A stretch of DNA of 64,000 nt from Kordiimonas sediminis (GTDB lineage Bacteria > Pseudomonadota > Alphaproteobacteria > Sphingomonadales > Kordiimonadaceae): assembly GCF_014656395.1 (NCBI RefSeq), contig NZ_BNCI01000002.1:1240001-1304000 (forward strand). The letters are read 5' to 3'. Numbering within the stretch: position 1 is the stretch's first letter; each line of letters starts with the position of its first letter. The position numbers were made by a program, and so were the translations under genes. The notes below the pieces were generated by a model. That model worked only from the letters and a program-made list of their open reading frames with translations, was not told the origin of the DNA and did not search any database. Shown here piece by piece: positions 17,222 through 26,757 of the stretch.

Positions 17222-18178
17222 ATGACCGCACCCAACACCCCGTCTATGGAGATACTGCTGGCAGGCCCGCGTGGCTTCTGTGCTGGTGTCGACCGGGCCA
17301 TCAAGATTGTTGAGCTGGCAATCAAAAAATTTGGCGCACCGGTATATGTCCGTCATGAAATCGTGCATAACCGATTTGTCGTAGAGGGGCTGGAACACAA
17401 GGGTGCGATCTTTGTAGACCGCCTTGACGAAGTACCGGATGATAAGCCAGTCGTCTTTTCTGCCCACGGCGTACCAAAAGCCGTGCCTGCAAAGGCAGAG
17501 GCACGCAATATGATCTATGTTGATGCAACCTGCCCCCTTGTATCCAAGGTGCACCGCGGTGTGGAACGGCACTTTGAAACCGGACGGCATATTCTGATGA
17601 TCGGCCATGCCGGCCACCCGGAAGTGATCGGCACAATGGGACAGGTACCAGAAGGTGCGGTGACACTGATCGAAACGGTTGAGGATGCAGAAACCTTTCA
17701 GCCCGATGACCCTGATAATCTGGCTTTTGTAACACAGACAACTTTATCAGTGGATGATACGACAGATATAATCGACGCACTGAAAAAACGGTTCCCGGCG
17801 ATCACCGTTCCGAAAAAAGAAGACATCTGTTACGCAACAACCAATAGACAAACATCCGTGAAAGCCGTCGCAGCACGCGCAGACCGCGTTATTGTTATTG
17901 GCGCTCCAAACTCGTCTAACAGCCGCCGTTTGGTGGAAGTCAGCGAGAAAATGGGCTGTTCCGCCCGACTGGTACAGCGTGCACGCGACCTGGACTGGGA
18001 CTGGATTGCTGGTGCCTCCAAGGTTGGTATCACCGCTGGCGCCAGCGCGCCTGAGGTTTTGGTTGAAGAAGTGATAGACGCACTTAAAGAACACTATAAC
18101 GCGTCCGTGCATCTGGTAACCACCGCAGAAGAAGACGTCACTTTTAAGGTTCCAAAATTGTTGCAGGATATTGCCTAA
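17222..18178 (+). CDS. ispH: 4-hydroxy-3-methylbut-2-enyl diphosphate reductase
   Basis: Last enzyme of the MEP isoprenoid pathway, an iron-sulfur reductase, 318 aa. The three cluster cysteines are in [13 protein letters not shown] (Cys20), [11 protein letters not shown] and [24 protein letters not shown] and GHAGHPEV supply the conserved histidines. The GAGGAG upstream supports the ATG. TTGACC with TAGCTA 17 nt later (17167-17195) is a weak promoter candidate. It overlaps thrB by one base (TAATG), and the ispH-thrB-rnhA order is common in alphaproteobacteria. Confidence 0.97.
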   Translation: MTAPNTPSMEILLAGPRGFCAGVDRAIKIVELAIKKFGAPVYVRHEIVHNRFVVEGLEHKGAIFVDRLDEVPDDKPVVFSAHGVPKAVPAKAEARNMIYVDATCPLVSKVHRGVERHFETGRHILMIGHAGHPEVIGTMGQVPEGAVTLIETVEDAETFQPDDPDNLAFVTQTTLSVDDTTDIIDALKKRFPAITVPKKEDICYATTNRQTSVKAVAARADRVIVIGAPNSSNSRRLVEVSEKMGCSARLVQRARDLDWDWIAGASKVGITAGASAPEVLVEEVIDALKEHYNASVHLVTTAEEDVTFKVPKLLQDIA

Positions 18179-19137
18179 TGGCTGTTTACACACAGGTAGA
18201 TGATAGCACGCTTGCTGCGTTTCTTAGCGACTATACTGTTGGCGCGCCCATTAGTTTCAAAGGGATTGCTGAAGGCGTTTCCAATTCCAACTTCCTGCTG
18301 GAAACAGATCAGTCCCGGTTCATTTTAACTCTCTACGAGAAAATAAATGACCCGGAAGACTTGCCCTATTTTCTTTCATTAATGGAGCATCTGGCAAACA
18401 AGGGACTGCCCTCTGCCCTGCCGATCAGTGACCGTAACGGTCAATTCCTGAAGGAAATCAAAGGAAAGCCAGCCTGCCTGATCTCCTTTCTAACGGGCGT
18501 AAGTATTGATGCAATTGGGCAGAACCACTGTGCCTCGGTCGGTCAGGCACTGGCCAAGATGCATCTGGCAACACAGGATTTTTCCGGCGTTCGAGAAAAT
18601 GATCTGTCCGTATCCGGGTGGCGCACATTGGTTGAAAAAACCCGTGACCGGGCCGACGAAGTTATGCCGGGTCTGTCTGATATAATCGTTTCAGAGATTG
18701 AGTTTTTAGAAGAAAACTGGCCCACTGACCTGCCAAAGGGAACTGTACATGCCGACTTGTTCCCCGATAATGTTCTCTTTATGGGGACGGAGATCAGTGG
18801 CCTCATCGACTTCTATTTCTCCTGTACTGATTTCATGGCCTATGATCTTGCTGTCTGCATGAATGCATGGTGCTTTGACCAGCAACATCATTTTGATCCA
18901 GCGCTCGCAAAACGCCTGATGGAAATGTACGATATCGTCAGACCCCTGACACCGGCCGAGCTTGAAGCCATGCCTATTCTGTGTCGCGGGGCTTCCATGC
19001 GGTTTCTTCTCATGCGTCTGTACGACTGGTTAAACCCTGTCGAAGGGGCAGCCGTAAACCTGAAAGATCCGCTCGAATATCTTGTGAAACTTCAATTCCA
19101 CCAAGCAATACAGGACACCGCAGAATATGTCGTCTAG
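18178..19137 (+). CDS. thrB: Homoserine kinase (APH-fold type)
   Basis: Phosphorylates homoserine on the way to threonine; 319 aa of the aminoglycoside-phosphotransferase-like ThrB type. Seen are [18 protein letters not shown], the substrate loop [14 protein letters not shown], the catalytic [14 protein letters not shown] and the metal-binding [10 protein letters not shown]. Its product is used by ThrC, whose gene lies about 9 kb to the right in this window. It is coupled to ispH by a 1-nt overlap and to rnhA by an 11-nt overlap. Confidence 0.95.
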   Translation: MAVYTQVDDSTLAAFLSDYTVGAPISFKGIAEGVSNSNFLLETDQSRFILTLYEKINDPEDLPYFLSLMEHLANKGLPSALPISDRNGQFLKEIKGKPACLISFLTGVSIDAIGQNHCASVGQALAKMHLATQDFSGVRENDLSVSGWRTLVEKTRDRADEVMPGLSDIIVSEIEFLEENWPTDLPKGTVHADLFPDNVLFMGTEISGLIDFYFSCTDFMAYDLAVCMNAWCFDQQHHFDPALAKRLMEMYDIVRPLTPAELEAMPILCRGASMRFLLMRLYDWLNPVEGAAVNLKDPLEYLVKLQFHQAIQDTAEYVV

Positions 19138-19597
19138 TAACGGTGAAAGCGTTGGTAGTGCCCGCATTGTAGATATTTACACGGACGGTGCCTGCTCGGG
19201 CAATCCGGGTCCGGGTGGTTGGGGGGCCCTGCTGCTGTATGGTAATCACGAGAAAGAAATCACCGGCGGTGAGCCTGACACGACAAATAACCGTATGGAA
19301 CTTACCGCCGCGATAGAGGCCTTAAATCTGCTGACACGGCCATGTCACATACGCTTGCACACGGACAGCACCTATGTGATGGACGGCATCAACAAATGGA
19401 TTGACGGCTGGAAGAAACGGGGCTGGAAAACAGCCAACAAAAAGCCGGTTAAAAATGCTGATCTTTGGCAAAAGCTGGATGAAGCCATTCACCGCCACAA
19501 GATCACCTGGGTGTGGGTCAAGGGGCATTCTGGCAACCCCGGGAACGAGCGGGCTGATGCTCTCGCCAATCAGGGAATGGCCCCTTATAAACCCTAA
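19127..19597 (+). CDS. rnhA: Ribonuclease HI
   Basis: Degrades RNA of RNA-DNA hybrids. The 156-aa protein has the four acidic catalytic residues in [42 protein letters not shown] and [10 protein letters not shown], and the basic-protrusion stretch [20 protein letters not shown]. The start lies inside the end of thrB. Last gene of the cluster, followed by a terminator. Confidence 0.97.
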   Translation: MSSSNGESVGSARIVDIYTDGACSGNPGPGGWGALLLYGNHEKEITGGEPDTTNNRMELTAAIEALNLLTRPCHIRLHTDSTYVMDGINKWIDGWKKRGWKTANKKPVKNADLWQKLDEAIHRHKITWVWVKGHSGNPGNERADALANQGMAPYKP

Positions 19598-19634
19598 TGG
19601 TTTAAAGCAACCAAATAGCATCAGATCAGACCCT

Positions 19635-19667
19635 GCATACAGAAAAGGCCCCGCATACAGAAAAGGC
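19635..19667. repeat. Two 15-bp direct repeats before the rnhA terminator
   Basis: GCATACAGAAAAGGC occurs twice with an 18-bp period; the second copy runs into the left arm of the terminator. It looks like a small local duplication. Confidence 0.7.
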
Positions 19668-19688
19668 GCAGCAATCAGCCGCGCCTTT
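19662..19688. terminator. Rho-independent terminator after rnhA
   Basis: AAAGGCGC and GCGCCTTT form an 8-bp stem with an 11-nt loop, followed by CTTTTTATTT on the plus strand. On the minus strand the tract after the stem is only TTTT, so it mainly serves the rnhA side. Confidence 0.75.
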
Positions 19689-19713
19689 CTTTTTATTTCA
19701 GATATTGTACCGA

Positions 19714-21372
19714 CTATCTATCGCCAGCGAATGTCCGGCCAAAGAAGTCACCTTCATTCCAGCGCGGTGTCTCGTCATTGTTTGCAATACCGTTCAGGAT
19801 CAACCAGTTAATATAGGCAAACTTGGCCGCAGCATTATAGTCAATGCCCTGCCCTACCTCATCCTGTGGTGAATGGTACGTCTTGGTCAGGAACTCCATA
19901 AAGAGTTTACCGCCATCCTTGCCGTCAGGCGTTTTTCCAAATCCCGTCATCAGGAAAATGCTGGGGATACCCTGTTTTACATACGGGTAATGATCTGACC
20001 GGGTAAAAATACCTTCCTGCGGGATTGGATCCGGGCTCAGCATAACATTCGCCTTGGCAACGGCTTCTGCCGCAATCGGGCCAAGTGTTGAACGGTCTGC
20101 ACCAAAGCCAACCACATCAACGAAATCATACAACAGCACAGGCATATCCAGATTTACGTCTGCAACCAGGCGCGATCTATCAATCGTTGGATAATGGGCA
20201 AAATAATCTGCGCCCAATAGTCCGCGCTCTTCCCCTGTGACAACTGCAAACAAGACAGACCGACGCGGGCGGATACCTGTTTCCTGGAATGTCCGGGCAA
20301 CTTCCATCAGAACAGAAACACCGGTTGCATTATCCATCGCACCGTTATTGATCTTGTCTTCACCCTTTGCAGTCGTAGACACACCGATATGATCAAGGTG
20401 CGCGCTCAGGACCACCACTTCATTTTTCAGAACCGGGTCACTGCCTTCAAGAAGCGCGATCACATTCGGGGATGTAAACTCAGGGTCCTGAATGCTGACA
20501 CGCGTCATAGACGCCTGCGCTTTCAGTGGAAAACTGGAAGACTTTCCTTCGGCTGCTTCTGCCAGCACTTGCTCCAATGACTTTTCAGCACCTTCAAATA
20601 GTGTCGCAGCTACTTCATGGCTGATTTGTGCGGATGCTTTTGTTGGGCTGCTTGAGGATGCGCCTGAGCGGTCAAGCCAATCATATGACTTTCGCCCTAA
20701 ATACCGTTCCAGCTTACTAAAGCTGAAAGATTTTTCATCAGCCAGCGTATTCAGAACAATACGGCCAACGGCACCGCGCTCTGCAAATACTTTTGCCTTG
20801 GTTGAGCCAGAGCCGTGATGTGCACGTATCTCAGTATGGAATGACTGCGGCGCATCAGAAAGATACACAACAATCTTACCCTGCAGATCAACACCAGCCA
20901 GGTCATCATGCCCTAGGTCAGGTGCATGCACACCAAACCCAACGAATACCAGATCACCCTGTGCGGTGCCGGTCCCGTTCTTGACACTGCCAGACATATA
21001 AAAGTCTTTTCCCAGTGCAAGGTCTGTTGTCTGACCATTTACGGTTACAGACATGGTGGATTCTTCCATATTCAACCGCGCGGTTCGAAAAGGAACTTCC
21101 TGCATATAGGTGCCATTATCGCCTGCTGGAGCAATCCCTAGCCGGGTAAACTCTGCGGCAACATAATTCGCTGCAATTCGGTGTCCTTCGCTGCCAGTTT
21201 CGCGTCCCCGAAGTAGGTCATCTGCGATAAAGGCTACATCTGCCTTGATGCGGTCTGGGTTGAACGTCAGCTGGCTAATCTCTGCTGGTCGTTCCAGGGT
21301 GGAAGCACATGCCCCAAGCACCATCGTCAAACCAATAGCCATCCCCTTCATCAGGGGCGATGAATACGTCAC
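19714..21372 (-). CDS. M28-family zinc aminopeptidase, lipoprotein with PA domain
   Basis: Secreted peptidase of 552 aa. The N-terminus ends in the lipobox LGAC (Cys22), so it is anchored to a membrane. A protease-associated insert (about residues 140-250) precedes the M28 core, which shows the metal and catalytic residues in LSAHLDHIGV, NGAMDNATGVSVL, VVTGEERGLLGADYF, ADVNLDMPVLL and FTRSDHYPYVKQGIPS. The GTG start is supported by AGGAG seven bases upstream. It probably trims N-terminal residues from peptides in the periplasm or outside. Monocistronic, convergent with rnhA. Confidence 0.92.
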   Translation of the reverse strand: MTYSSPLMKGMAIGLTMVLGACASTLERPAEISQLTFNPDRIKADVAFIADDLLRGRETGSEGHRIAANYVAAEFTRLGIAPAGDNGTYMQEVPFRTARLNMEESTMSVTVNGQTTDLALGKDFYMSGSVKNGTGTAQGDLVFVGFGVHAPDLGHDDLAGVDLQGKIVVYLSDAPQSFHTEIRAHHGSGSTKAKVFAERGAVGRIVLNTLADEKSFSFSKLERYLGRKSYDWLDRSGASSSSPTKASAQISHEVAATLFEGAEKSLEQVLAEAAEGKSSSFPLKAQASMTRVSIQDPEFTSPNVIALLEGSDPVLKNEVVVLSAHLDHIGVSTTAKGEDKINNGAMDNATGVSVLMEVARTFQETGIRPRRSVLFAVVTGEERGLLGADYFAHYPTIDRSRLVADVNLDMPVLLYDFVDVVGFGADRSTLGPIAAEAVAKANVMLSPDPIPQEGIFTRSDHYPYVKQGIPSIFLMTGFGKTPDGKDGGKLFMEFLTKTYHSPQDEVGQGIDYNAAAKFAYINWLILNGIANNDETPRWNEGDFFGRTFAGDR

Positions 21373-21502
21373 GTTTTGTCTCCTCGCGTGTTTTAGTTTC
21401 TTTTTAAACTTTATGGAGTGCCTAAATCAAAAGTCAACAAGATCGGCGTATTCAAGCGCCATTCAGAGCGAAAATTAATACCAAAAGGATGAAAACGCTC
21501 AA

Positions 21503-22789
21503 TCAGGGTGCAGACTTCAACGCTTCGACCACTGCCCAAAGACGGTCCTGCCCCCACGTCACCAACGGGCCAACCCGAAAGGTAGGCACACCCCAACTTC
21601 CAAGAGATAACATTTCCTGACGATTTGCCTCTGCCCGTGCGCGCCATAGATCATCGTCCATGGTATTCGAAATCCAGCTTTGATCTTCGCCGACTTCCCG
21701 CAGGGCATACGCCAGACCCTTATCTGTCGTGCCGTCGACCCCTTCGGCCCAAACTGCCTGCATGAAAGAAAGGAAGAATGGCAGACCGCGTCCTTCTTCC
21801 ATCAGACGAAAACCAACCGCCATAGCACGCTCCGTTGCCAGCCCAAGTGGATCAACCGCAAACCCGAACGGAATATTCTCTATCCGTGCCTCTCGCGCAG
21901 CATCCTGCAAGATATACCAGCGTTTTGCAGCAGGTACAGGCAAGCCGCGCATAACCATCGGCAAGACGGGCTTAAGCCTTAGTGTTATAGAGGTTTTCTC
22001 TGCCAGTTCAGCTGCCTGATGCAGTGCAATATAGCTGTAGGGGCTACGAATGGAAAAATACATTTCCACCGTTCTGCCCGCGATTGACCGATCCAGCTCG
22101 TCAAGCTGGTAACGCCACAAACGTGCCAGCTCGAAATGGACTTCTCCGTCCCCTGCACCAAGGCTATTCAGGCGTCGTTCCAGATGATCCAAACGGTCCA
22201 GCCCTACATAAAATTCCCCGCCATAGAAGACTGATCCACTTGTATAGTGTCCAAGCTGTCTTAAAAGCGCTTCATTCGCACGAATTTTGGTGTCGTCCAT
22301 GTCCGCCACCGCACAGCTGTTGCGAATACGCGGAATATCCTGCCGCCAGACAGCGGCGCCAAGATCAGCAGCCATTGCAAAAAAATCAGGATGGCTTTCC
22401 TGCGCTGCCAAATGCATGGACGCCATGCCAACACCAAGCCGGTCCGGCACACGCGCGCCATCAGGAAAACCAAGACCGTACAAATGCGCCAGTCTGGATG
22501 CATCCAGTATGGAATAGGCTTCATACCGCTGGGGATCGGGATACATGTTGGCGGGAAGGCGCTCTATAACCTTTGGGATGATATCAATATCAAACCGCTC
22601 CTGCAGCATAGGGAGCGACTGCACCATCAATTGACAGTATGGGTCATCAACACGGTGAAAATAGACAAGCTGGTGCCGTTTGCGGGATACTCTGCGTCCT
22701 GCCTCGGTCAGAAACCGACGTGTACTGAGAAGTGATTCACTCGTCAACAGCCGGGCGGCTGATGCTCTCAGGAATGTCTTCACGGTCAT
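21503..22789 (-). CDS. Tandem DsbA-fold / 2-hydroxychromene-2-carboxylate isomerase-like protein
   Basis: 428-aa cytosolic protein with two thioredoxin/DsbA-like units. The first (about residues 35-225) starts HQLVYFHRVDDPYCQLMVQS with one Cys instead of CxxC. The second (about 230-428) begins VEMYFSIRSPYSYIALHQAA and has the isomerase pattern RGLPVPAAKRWYILQDAARE and MLSLGSWGVPTFRVGPLVTW, and lacks the redox Cys pair. The family (GST kappa, NahD) uses glutathione for isomerisation of aromatic or epoxide substrates. Fusion of two units is unusual. It lies four bases after the NfeD gene, so it is cotranscribed with nfeD-qmcA. Substrate unknown. Confidence 0.8.
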   Translation of the reverse strand: MTVKTFLRASAARLLTSESLLSTRRFLTEAGRRVSRKRHQLVYFHRVDDPYCQLMVQSLPMLQERFDIDIIPKVIERLPANMYPDPQRYEAYSILDASRLAHLYGLGFPDGARVPDRLGVGMASMHLAAQESHPDFFAMAADLGAAVWRQDIPRIRNSCAVADMDDTKIRANEALLRQLGHYTSGSVFYGGEFYVGLDRLDHLERRLNSLGAGDGEVHFELARLWRYQLDELDRSIAGRTVEMYFSIRSPYSYIALHQAAELAEKTSITLRLKPVLPMVMRGLPVPAAKRWYILQDAAREARIENIPFGFAVDPLGLATERAMAVGFRLMEEGRGLPFFLSFMQAVWAEGVDGTTDKGLAYALREVGEDQSWISNTMDDDLWRARAEANRQEMLSLGSWGVPTFRVGPLVTWGQDRLWAVVEALKSAP

Positions 22790-22793
22790 AAAA

Positions 22794-23255
22794 TCAGCCT
22801 TTGCGGGCCACCTTCAGCACGGAGCCCTGGATATCAATTACCTCTACCAAGTCACCGACTTCTGCGTCTTCGCCTTCTGCCAGCCACTGGCTATCCCCCA
22901 CCTTTACCTTGCCGCGACCGTTGTGTATAGCCTGAATAACTTCGTAGGTTTTTCCAACGTGTTTTCTGCCGCGCACATTGACAGTCTCGGAGGCTTCTGG
23001 CCATGCATCCTTTCCGTAAAAATACCGGTTCGCCAGGATAATGGCAATAACAGCCAGAATAGAGAAAATCACAAACTGGATTTCGATCCCCAAGGTAGGC
23101 AACAACAAATTCACAACAGCCGTCAGTATTGCCGCAATGCCTAGCCATAACAGATACACGCCCGGCAATATCATTTCGCCGGCCAGTAACACCAAGCCGC
23201 TAGCCAGCCAAAGCCACAAGGTATTTTCCGTCATCCAGGATAATATTTCCTGCAT
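22794..23255 (-). CDS. NfeD-like short membrane protein
   Basis: 153-aa membrane protein of the short NfeD (NfeD1b) type: three hydrophobic segments in the first ~80 residues (LWLWLASGLVLLAGEMILPG, YLLWLGIAAILTAVVNLLLP, IQFVIFSILAVIAIILAN) then an OB-fold C-terminal domain (NGRGKVKVGDSQWLAEGEDAE, GDLVEVIDIQGSVLKV). The start MQEILSWMTENT is chosen over a longer frame because the latter overlaps the upstream gene and reads basic, non-family sequence. NfeD proteins pair with SPFH proteins, whose gene is four bases upstream here, and are thought to organise membrane microdomains. Confidence 0.92.
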   Translation of the reverse strand: MQEILSWMTENTLWLWLASGLVLLAGEMILPGVYLLWLGIAAILTAVVNLLLPTLGIEIQFVIFSILAVIAIILANRYFYGKDAWPEASETVNVRGRKHVGKTYEVIQAIHNGRGKVKVGDSQWLAEGEDAEVGDLVEVIDIQGSVLKVARKG

Positions 23256-23259
23256 TGTC

Positions 23260-24222
23260 TTATTCCTTCGTTGACGGCACCGACCCTTTGGATGCCTTGG
23301 CTTTTCCATCCTCATTCAAGGAGGAAAACAACTCACTGATACCGCCGATCGAGCCAATCAGACTTGAAGCCTCCAGTGGCATGAAGATTGTTTTCTGATT
23401 AGGGGATACCGCAAATTTTTCGACCGCTTCCACATATTTCTGGGCAATAAAATAATTGATGGCTTGCTGATTTCCGCTCGCAATCGCTTCGGAAACCATC
23501 TGAGTTGCACGGGCTTCTGCCTCGGCCTCCCTTTCGCGCGCTTCTGCATCTTTAAAGGCGGCTTCTCTGCGGCCCTCTGCTTCCAGAATTGCAGCGCGCT
23601 TGGAGCCTTCTGCTTCCAGAATTTCAGATTCACGGGCGCCTTCCGCCACCAGAATGGTTGCCCGTTTGTCGCGTTCGGCCTTCATTTGACGCGCCATAGC
23701 ATCCACAATATCAAGAGGCGGGGTAATATCCTTAATCTCAATACGGGTTATTTTCACGCCCCACGGCTGGGTTGCTTCATCCACCACATTCATCAAACGG
23801 GCATTAATATCATCCCGTTTGGACAAGAGTTCGTCCAGGTCCATAGATCCCATAACTGTCCGGATATTTGTCATGGTAAGGTTCAAAATGGCCACTTCCA
23901 GATTACTGACCTCATACGAGGCCTGGGCAGCATCCAGCACCTGAAAGAAAACTACCCCGTCCGCTGCAACCATTGCATTGTCACGGGTAATGACTTCCTG
24001 GGTCGGGATATCCAGCACTTGCTCCATCATGTTGATACGGCGGCCAATCCTGTCAATAAACGGGATGATTACGCGCAAACCGGGGCTGATGGTCTCTGTA
24101 TATCGACCCAGTCTTTCAATAGTAAACTCGTACCCCTGCTGCACAACGACAACAGAAGAAAAAACAAGAATAATGATCAGCACAACAAGCAGTACTGAAA
24201 CCATAGTTGAAATTTCGATCAT
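23260..24222 (-). CDS. qmcA: SPFH/Band 7 membrane protein (QmcA/paraslipin type)
   Basis: 320-aa membrane scaffold of the stomatin/prohibitin/flotillin superfamily. One N-terminal membrane segment ([20 protein letters not shown]) is followed by the Band 7 domain ([55 protein letters not shown]) and an alanine/glutamate-rich coiled coil (about residues 180-250). The C-terminus is charged ([15 protein letters not shown]). It is first in an operon with nfeD and the tandem DsbA-fold gene. The symbol is given by family; the exact role is unknown. Confidence 0.92.
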   Translation of the reverse strand: MIEISTMVSVLLVVLIIILVFSSVVVVQQGYEFTIERLGRYTETISPGLRVIIPFIDRIGRRINMMEQVLDIPTQEVITRDNAMVAADGVVFFQVLDAAQASYEVSNLEVAILNLTMTNIRTVMGSMDLDELLSKRDDINARLMNVVDEATQPWGVKITRIEIKDITPPLDIVDAMARQMKAERDKRATILVAEGARESEILEAEGSKRAAILEAEGRREAAFKDAEAREREAEAEARATQMVSEAIASGNQQAINYFIAQKYVEAVEKFAVSPNQKTIFMPLEASSLIGSIGGISELFSSLNEDGKAKASKGSVPSTKE

Positions 24223-24291
24223 GGCCCCCTCCAGAGTAGCGAATAGACTTCAGTTTGCCGCTGTTAGACACTCTTAGCAAGCGGAAAGAAA

Positions 24292-24313
24292 AAGGCAGGG
24301 AAAACCCTGCCTT
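24292..24313 (-). terminator. Rho-independent terminator of the peroxiredoxin gene
   Basis: On the minus strand AAGGCAGGG, loop TTTT and CCCTGCCTT form a 9-bp stem followed by TTTCTTT. It lies 30 nt after the stop codon. Confidence 0.85.
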
Positions 24314-24342
24314 CGTTCGTAGTGATTAGTAGCTTGCAAGAT

Positions 24343-24825
24343 CTAAACGAGACCAAGCATATGTTCCGCACTGGAAACATGGAACGCGCCGGGATCTTCG
24401 ACACAAAGCTCTGTCACCGTGCCGTCTTCCACAACCATCGCAAAACGCTGGGAACGTTTCCCCATTCCAAAACCCATACCGTCCAGTTCAAGCCCCAATG
24501 CGCGGGCAAAATCACCGTTGCCGTCAGCAAGCATCGTGACCTTGTCATCTGCACTGCTGGATTTACCCCAAGCATTCATCACAAAAACATCATTAACTGA
24601 AACACAGGCAATTTCATCAACACCTTTGGCCTTAAATCCATCGACAGAGTCGATATAACCGGGCAAGTGGCGTGCACTGCAGGTTGGGGTAAATGCACCA
24701 GGCACAGCAAAAAGTACAATTTTTCGCCCCTTGAAATACTCGTCCGTTGAAACCGGTGCCGGGCCATCAGCCGTCATCACGGTCAAGGTAGAAGAAGGAA
24801 CTTTGTCGCCTTTAGAAATTGCCAT
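24343..24825 (-). CDS. Peroxiredoxin, Prx5 type
   Basis: Cytosolic thiol peroxidase reducing hydrogen peroxide and organic peroxides, 160 aa. The peroxidatic cysteine is Cys49 in PGAFTPTCSARHLPGY, the Prx5/AhpE-like signature; a second Cys near the C-terminus (TELCVEDPG) may serve as resolving residue. The start MAISKGDKVPSSTLTV is set by AAGGAGAT upstream; the frame upstream is not coding. Monocistronic with its own terminator. Glutathione or glutaredoxin is the likely reductant, by family. Confidence 0.93.
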   Translation of the reverse strand: MAISKGDKVPSSTLTVMTADGPAPVSTDEYFKGRKIVLFAVPGAFTPTCSARHLPGYIDSVDGFKAKGVDEIACVSVNDVFVMNAWGKSSSADDKVTMLADGNGDFARALGLELDGMGFGMGKRSQRFAMVVEDGTVTELCVEDPGAFHVSSAEHMLGLV

Positions 24826-24982
24826 TGAAAATCTCCTTAAATGGTCTGCTGCTAATGTTAGTTCATCTTGCAGTGAAAACAAGGAACAAGACCCTGTAAA
24901 AACAGAATTTTCTGACCAAGGCGATAATACACCCGGCAAATCTGCTGCCGCCAGAGAGAGACAAAGAAACGATAAGCGTTGA

Positions 24983-25846
24983 TCAGTTAACCGTTACCGT
25001 GCGGTCAATTGCAGTCCCGTGGCCATCAACTACCGTCAGGCGCACCTGCTTGCCGCGCAAATCCTCTGGTCTGTTTCCGGACATGACCATCACAACCATA
25101 CGGACGGCATTCCCAGACCCAAGCAGCTTCTTCTTTGGACTGGAAAATTGAAACATACCTTCGGCTTCTGCCATAATGTCAGCGTTGGCAAGCCTCTGGT
25201 CGGACTGTAGCTCAACAATCAAACGTTGGCGCCCTACTGGTCCGACAACTTTTGTGGACGTAACCGTCAGGCCTGTATCCGTGCTCTCATCCTTTGTCGG
25301 CACCTTGGCAAGCCAGGGCGACAGTCGGATCATGGCGACAGGATCAGGATTTTGATCGGAAGATATGTCGTAAGAAGCCCGGAAAGGGATGCAAATCTCT
25401 TTACACACCATAAAGTCAGCATCGAAAGATACCGCATCTTCAGCCGCCCTGAACGGCAGCATAACATGATGGCCATACCCGTATGTCTCCATACCAAATA
25501 GCTCAAAACGCTCTGGCACGGGGAAATCAATGTCAATCTCACCAGCTTCAGAAGTTGCACCAGACGGTGTAAACAGACGCACTGGTAACCCAGCCTCGCC
25601 CGGCGAACGCCAGTAAGTTTTCCAGCCGTCTTCAAGGTCTGCTTCCCATGCGAAAAGGCGCCGACCATCGTCGCTTATTTCTGCCGTTGCGACCAGGCGT
25701 GTCTTAAGCGCTTCACCATGGGCCTGCCACGTGGAAGCAACAGGGTCATCAGCAACCGCACTCCCCAGTGATACAACGCCTGCGAAAACCAAGGCTTGCA
25801 GGCTATGTTTTGATACGTTGATAATTGACTGAATACCGCTCGGCAC
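24983..25846 (-). CDS. Secreted protein with DsbD N-terminal-like domain
   Basis: 287-aa exported protein. The GTG start is chosen because AAGGAG stands seven bases before it and it gives a complete signal peptide (QALVFAGVVSLGSAVADDP). The mature part has the pattern of the N-terminal domain of DsbD/ScsB-type thiol reductases: GWKTYWRSPGEAGLPV, DIDFPVPERFELFGMETYGY and the cysteine pair in DFMVCKEICIPFRA. No transmembrane thiol reductase part follows, so it stands alone as a periplasmic redox domain. It might pass electrons to secreted thiols or take part in cytochrome or copper protein maturation; this is inference. Confidence 0.82.
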   Translation of the reverse strand: MPSGIQSIINVSKHSLQALVFAGVVSLGSAVADDPVASTWQAHGEALKTRLVATAEISDDGRRLFAWEADLEDGWKTYWRSPGEAGLPVRLFTPSGATSEAGEIDIDFPVPERFELFGMETYGYGHHVMLPFRAAEDAVSFDADFMVCKEICIPFRASYDISSDQNPDPVAMIRLSPWLAKVPTKDESTDTGLTVTSTKVVGPVGRQRLIVELQSDQRLANADIMAEAEGMFQFSSPKKKLLGSGNAVRMVVMVMSGNRPEDLRGKQVRLTVVDGHGTAIDRTVTVN

Positions 25847-26073
25847 ACTTTTACTCCTTATAATCGCTTGACCATAACAAACACAAAACCTGATATCCAT
25901 AAACGAACGATCACAAAGCCGTTAAACAGCAATAGTCTCGCTACTCGCTGGTACACCTCTCAGGCACCTCAGATATGGGCAATTCAGGCGACGTCCGGCT
26001 AAGCGAACACCAGATAAGTTTGCATGCGCAGGCAGGTCATAGTAGACTTTTACCTTAAATGAAATGAGGTAGT

Positions 26074-26637
26074 ATGAGTAAATCCAGCTTTTTAAACGGT
26101 AAATTATTATTGGCTATGCCCACAATGACGGACCCACGGTTCGAGCATAGTGTTATTTATGTCTGCTCTCATGACGAAAGTGGCGCCATGGGCATTGTCC
26201 TTAATCAGGGTTTTGAAAATCTGGAGTTTGCTGACCTTCTTGACCAGCTTGATATTGAAGTCACGGATACCGTGGAAGATACTACCATTCACTGCGGTGG
26301 TCCGCTTGAACCGGGGCGCGGTTTTGTCCTGCACTCTGCCGACTATGTTCAGGAAACGACCATGGTGGTCAGCGAAACCCTTGCTCTGACCGCTACTATT
26401 GACGTCCTGAAAGCTATTGCCGAAGGGCATGGCCCCCAACATCACCTTTTAGCACTTGGGTATGCAGGATGGGGGGGAGGCCAACTGGAAGCAGAGATAA
26501 CACAGAATTCGTGGCTGACTTCTGACGCAGATGAAGAAATTATCTTCTATACCGAAATGGACCTGAAATGGTCGCGGGCCATGGCGCGTCTGGGTATTGA
26601 TATCAGCATGTTATCGTCCGAGGCAGGCCACGCCTAG
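26074..26637 (+). CDS. YqgE/AlgH family protein
   Basis: 187 aa, the usual size of the UPF0301 (YqgE/AlgH) family. Typical stretches are LNGKLLLAMPTMTDPRFEHS, VIYVCSHDESGAMGIVLNQ, IHCGGPLEPGRGFVLHS and LGYAGWGGGQLEAEITQNSW. A cytosolic protein of uncertain biochemical role, linked to regulation in Pseudomonas (AlgH). GAGGT upstream supports the start. It is transcribed alone, convergent with the M16 peptidase gene. Confidence 0.93.
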   Translation: MSKSSFLNGKLLLAMPTMTDPRFEHSVIYVCSHDESGAMGIVLNQGFENLEFADLLDQLDIEVTDTVEDTTIHCGGPLEPGRGFVLHSADYVQETTMVVSETLALTATIDVLKAIAEGHGPQHHLLALGYAGWGGGQLEAEITQNSWLTSDADEEIIFYTEMDLKWSRAMARLGIDISMLSSEAGHA

Positions 26638-26643
26638 GCCTGC
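26623..26643 (+). terminator. Possible terminator overlapping the yqgE-type stop codon
   Basis: GCAGGCC and GGCCTGC form a 7-bp stem with an ACGCCTA loop that contains the start of the TAG stop; TTCTTCT follows. The stem is short and the tract mixed, so this is a weak call. Confidence 0.4.
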
Positions 26644-26757
26644 TTCTTCTCACAACAACTACCCTATCTACACTTGGGGCCTGTCTGTCGAAGCGGCGGC
26701 ATGTATAGTTCCTGCCAGAGACCCCGATCAGGATTACTCATTGTTTGGTGCTGCCGG

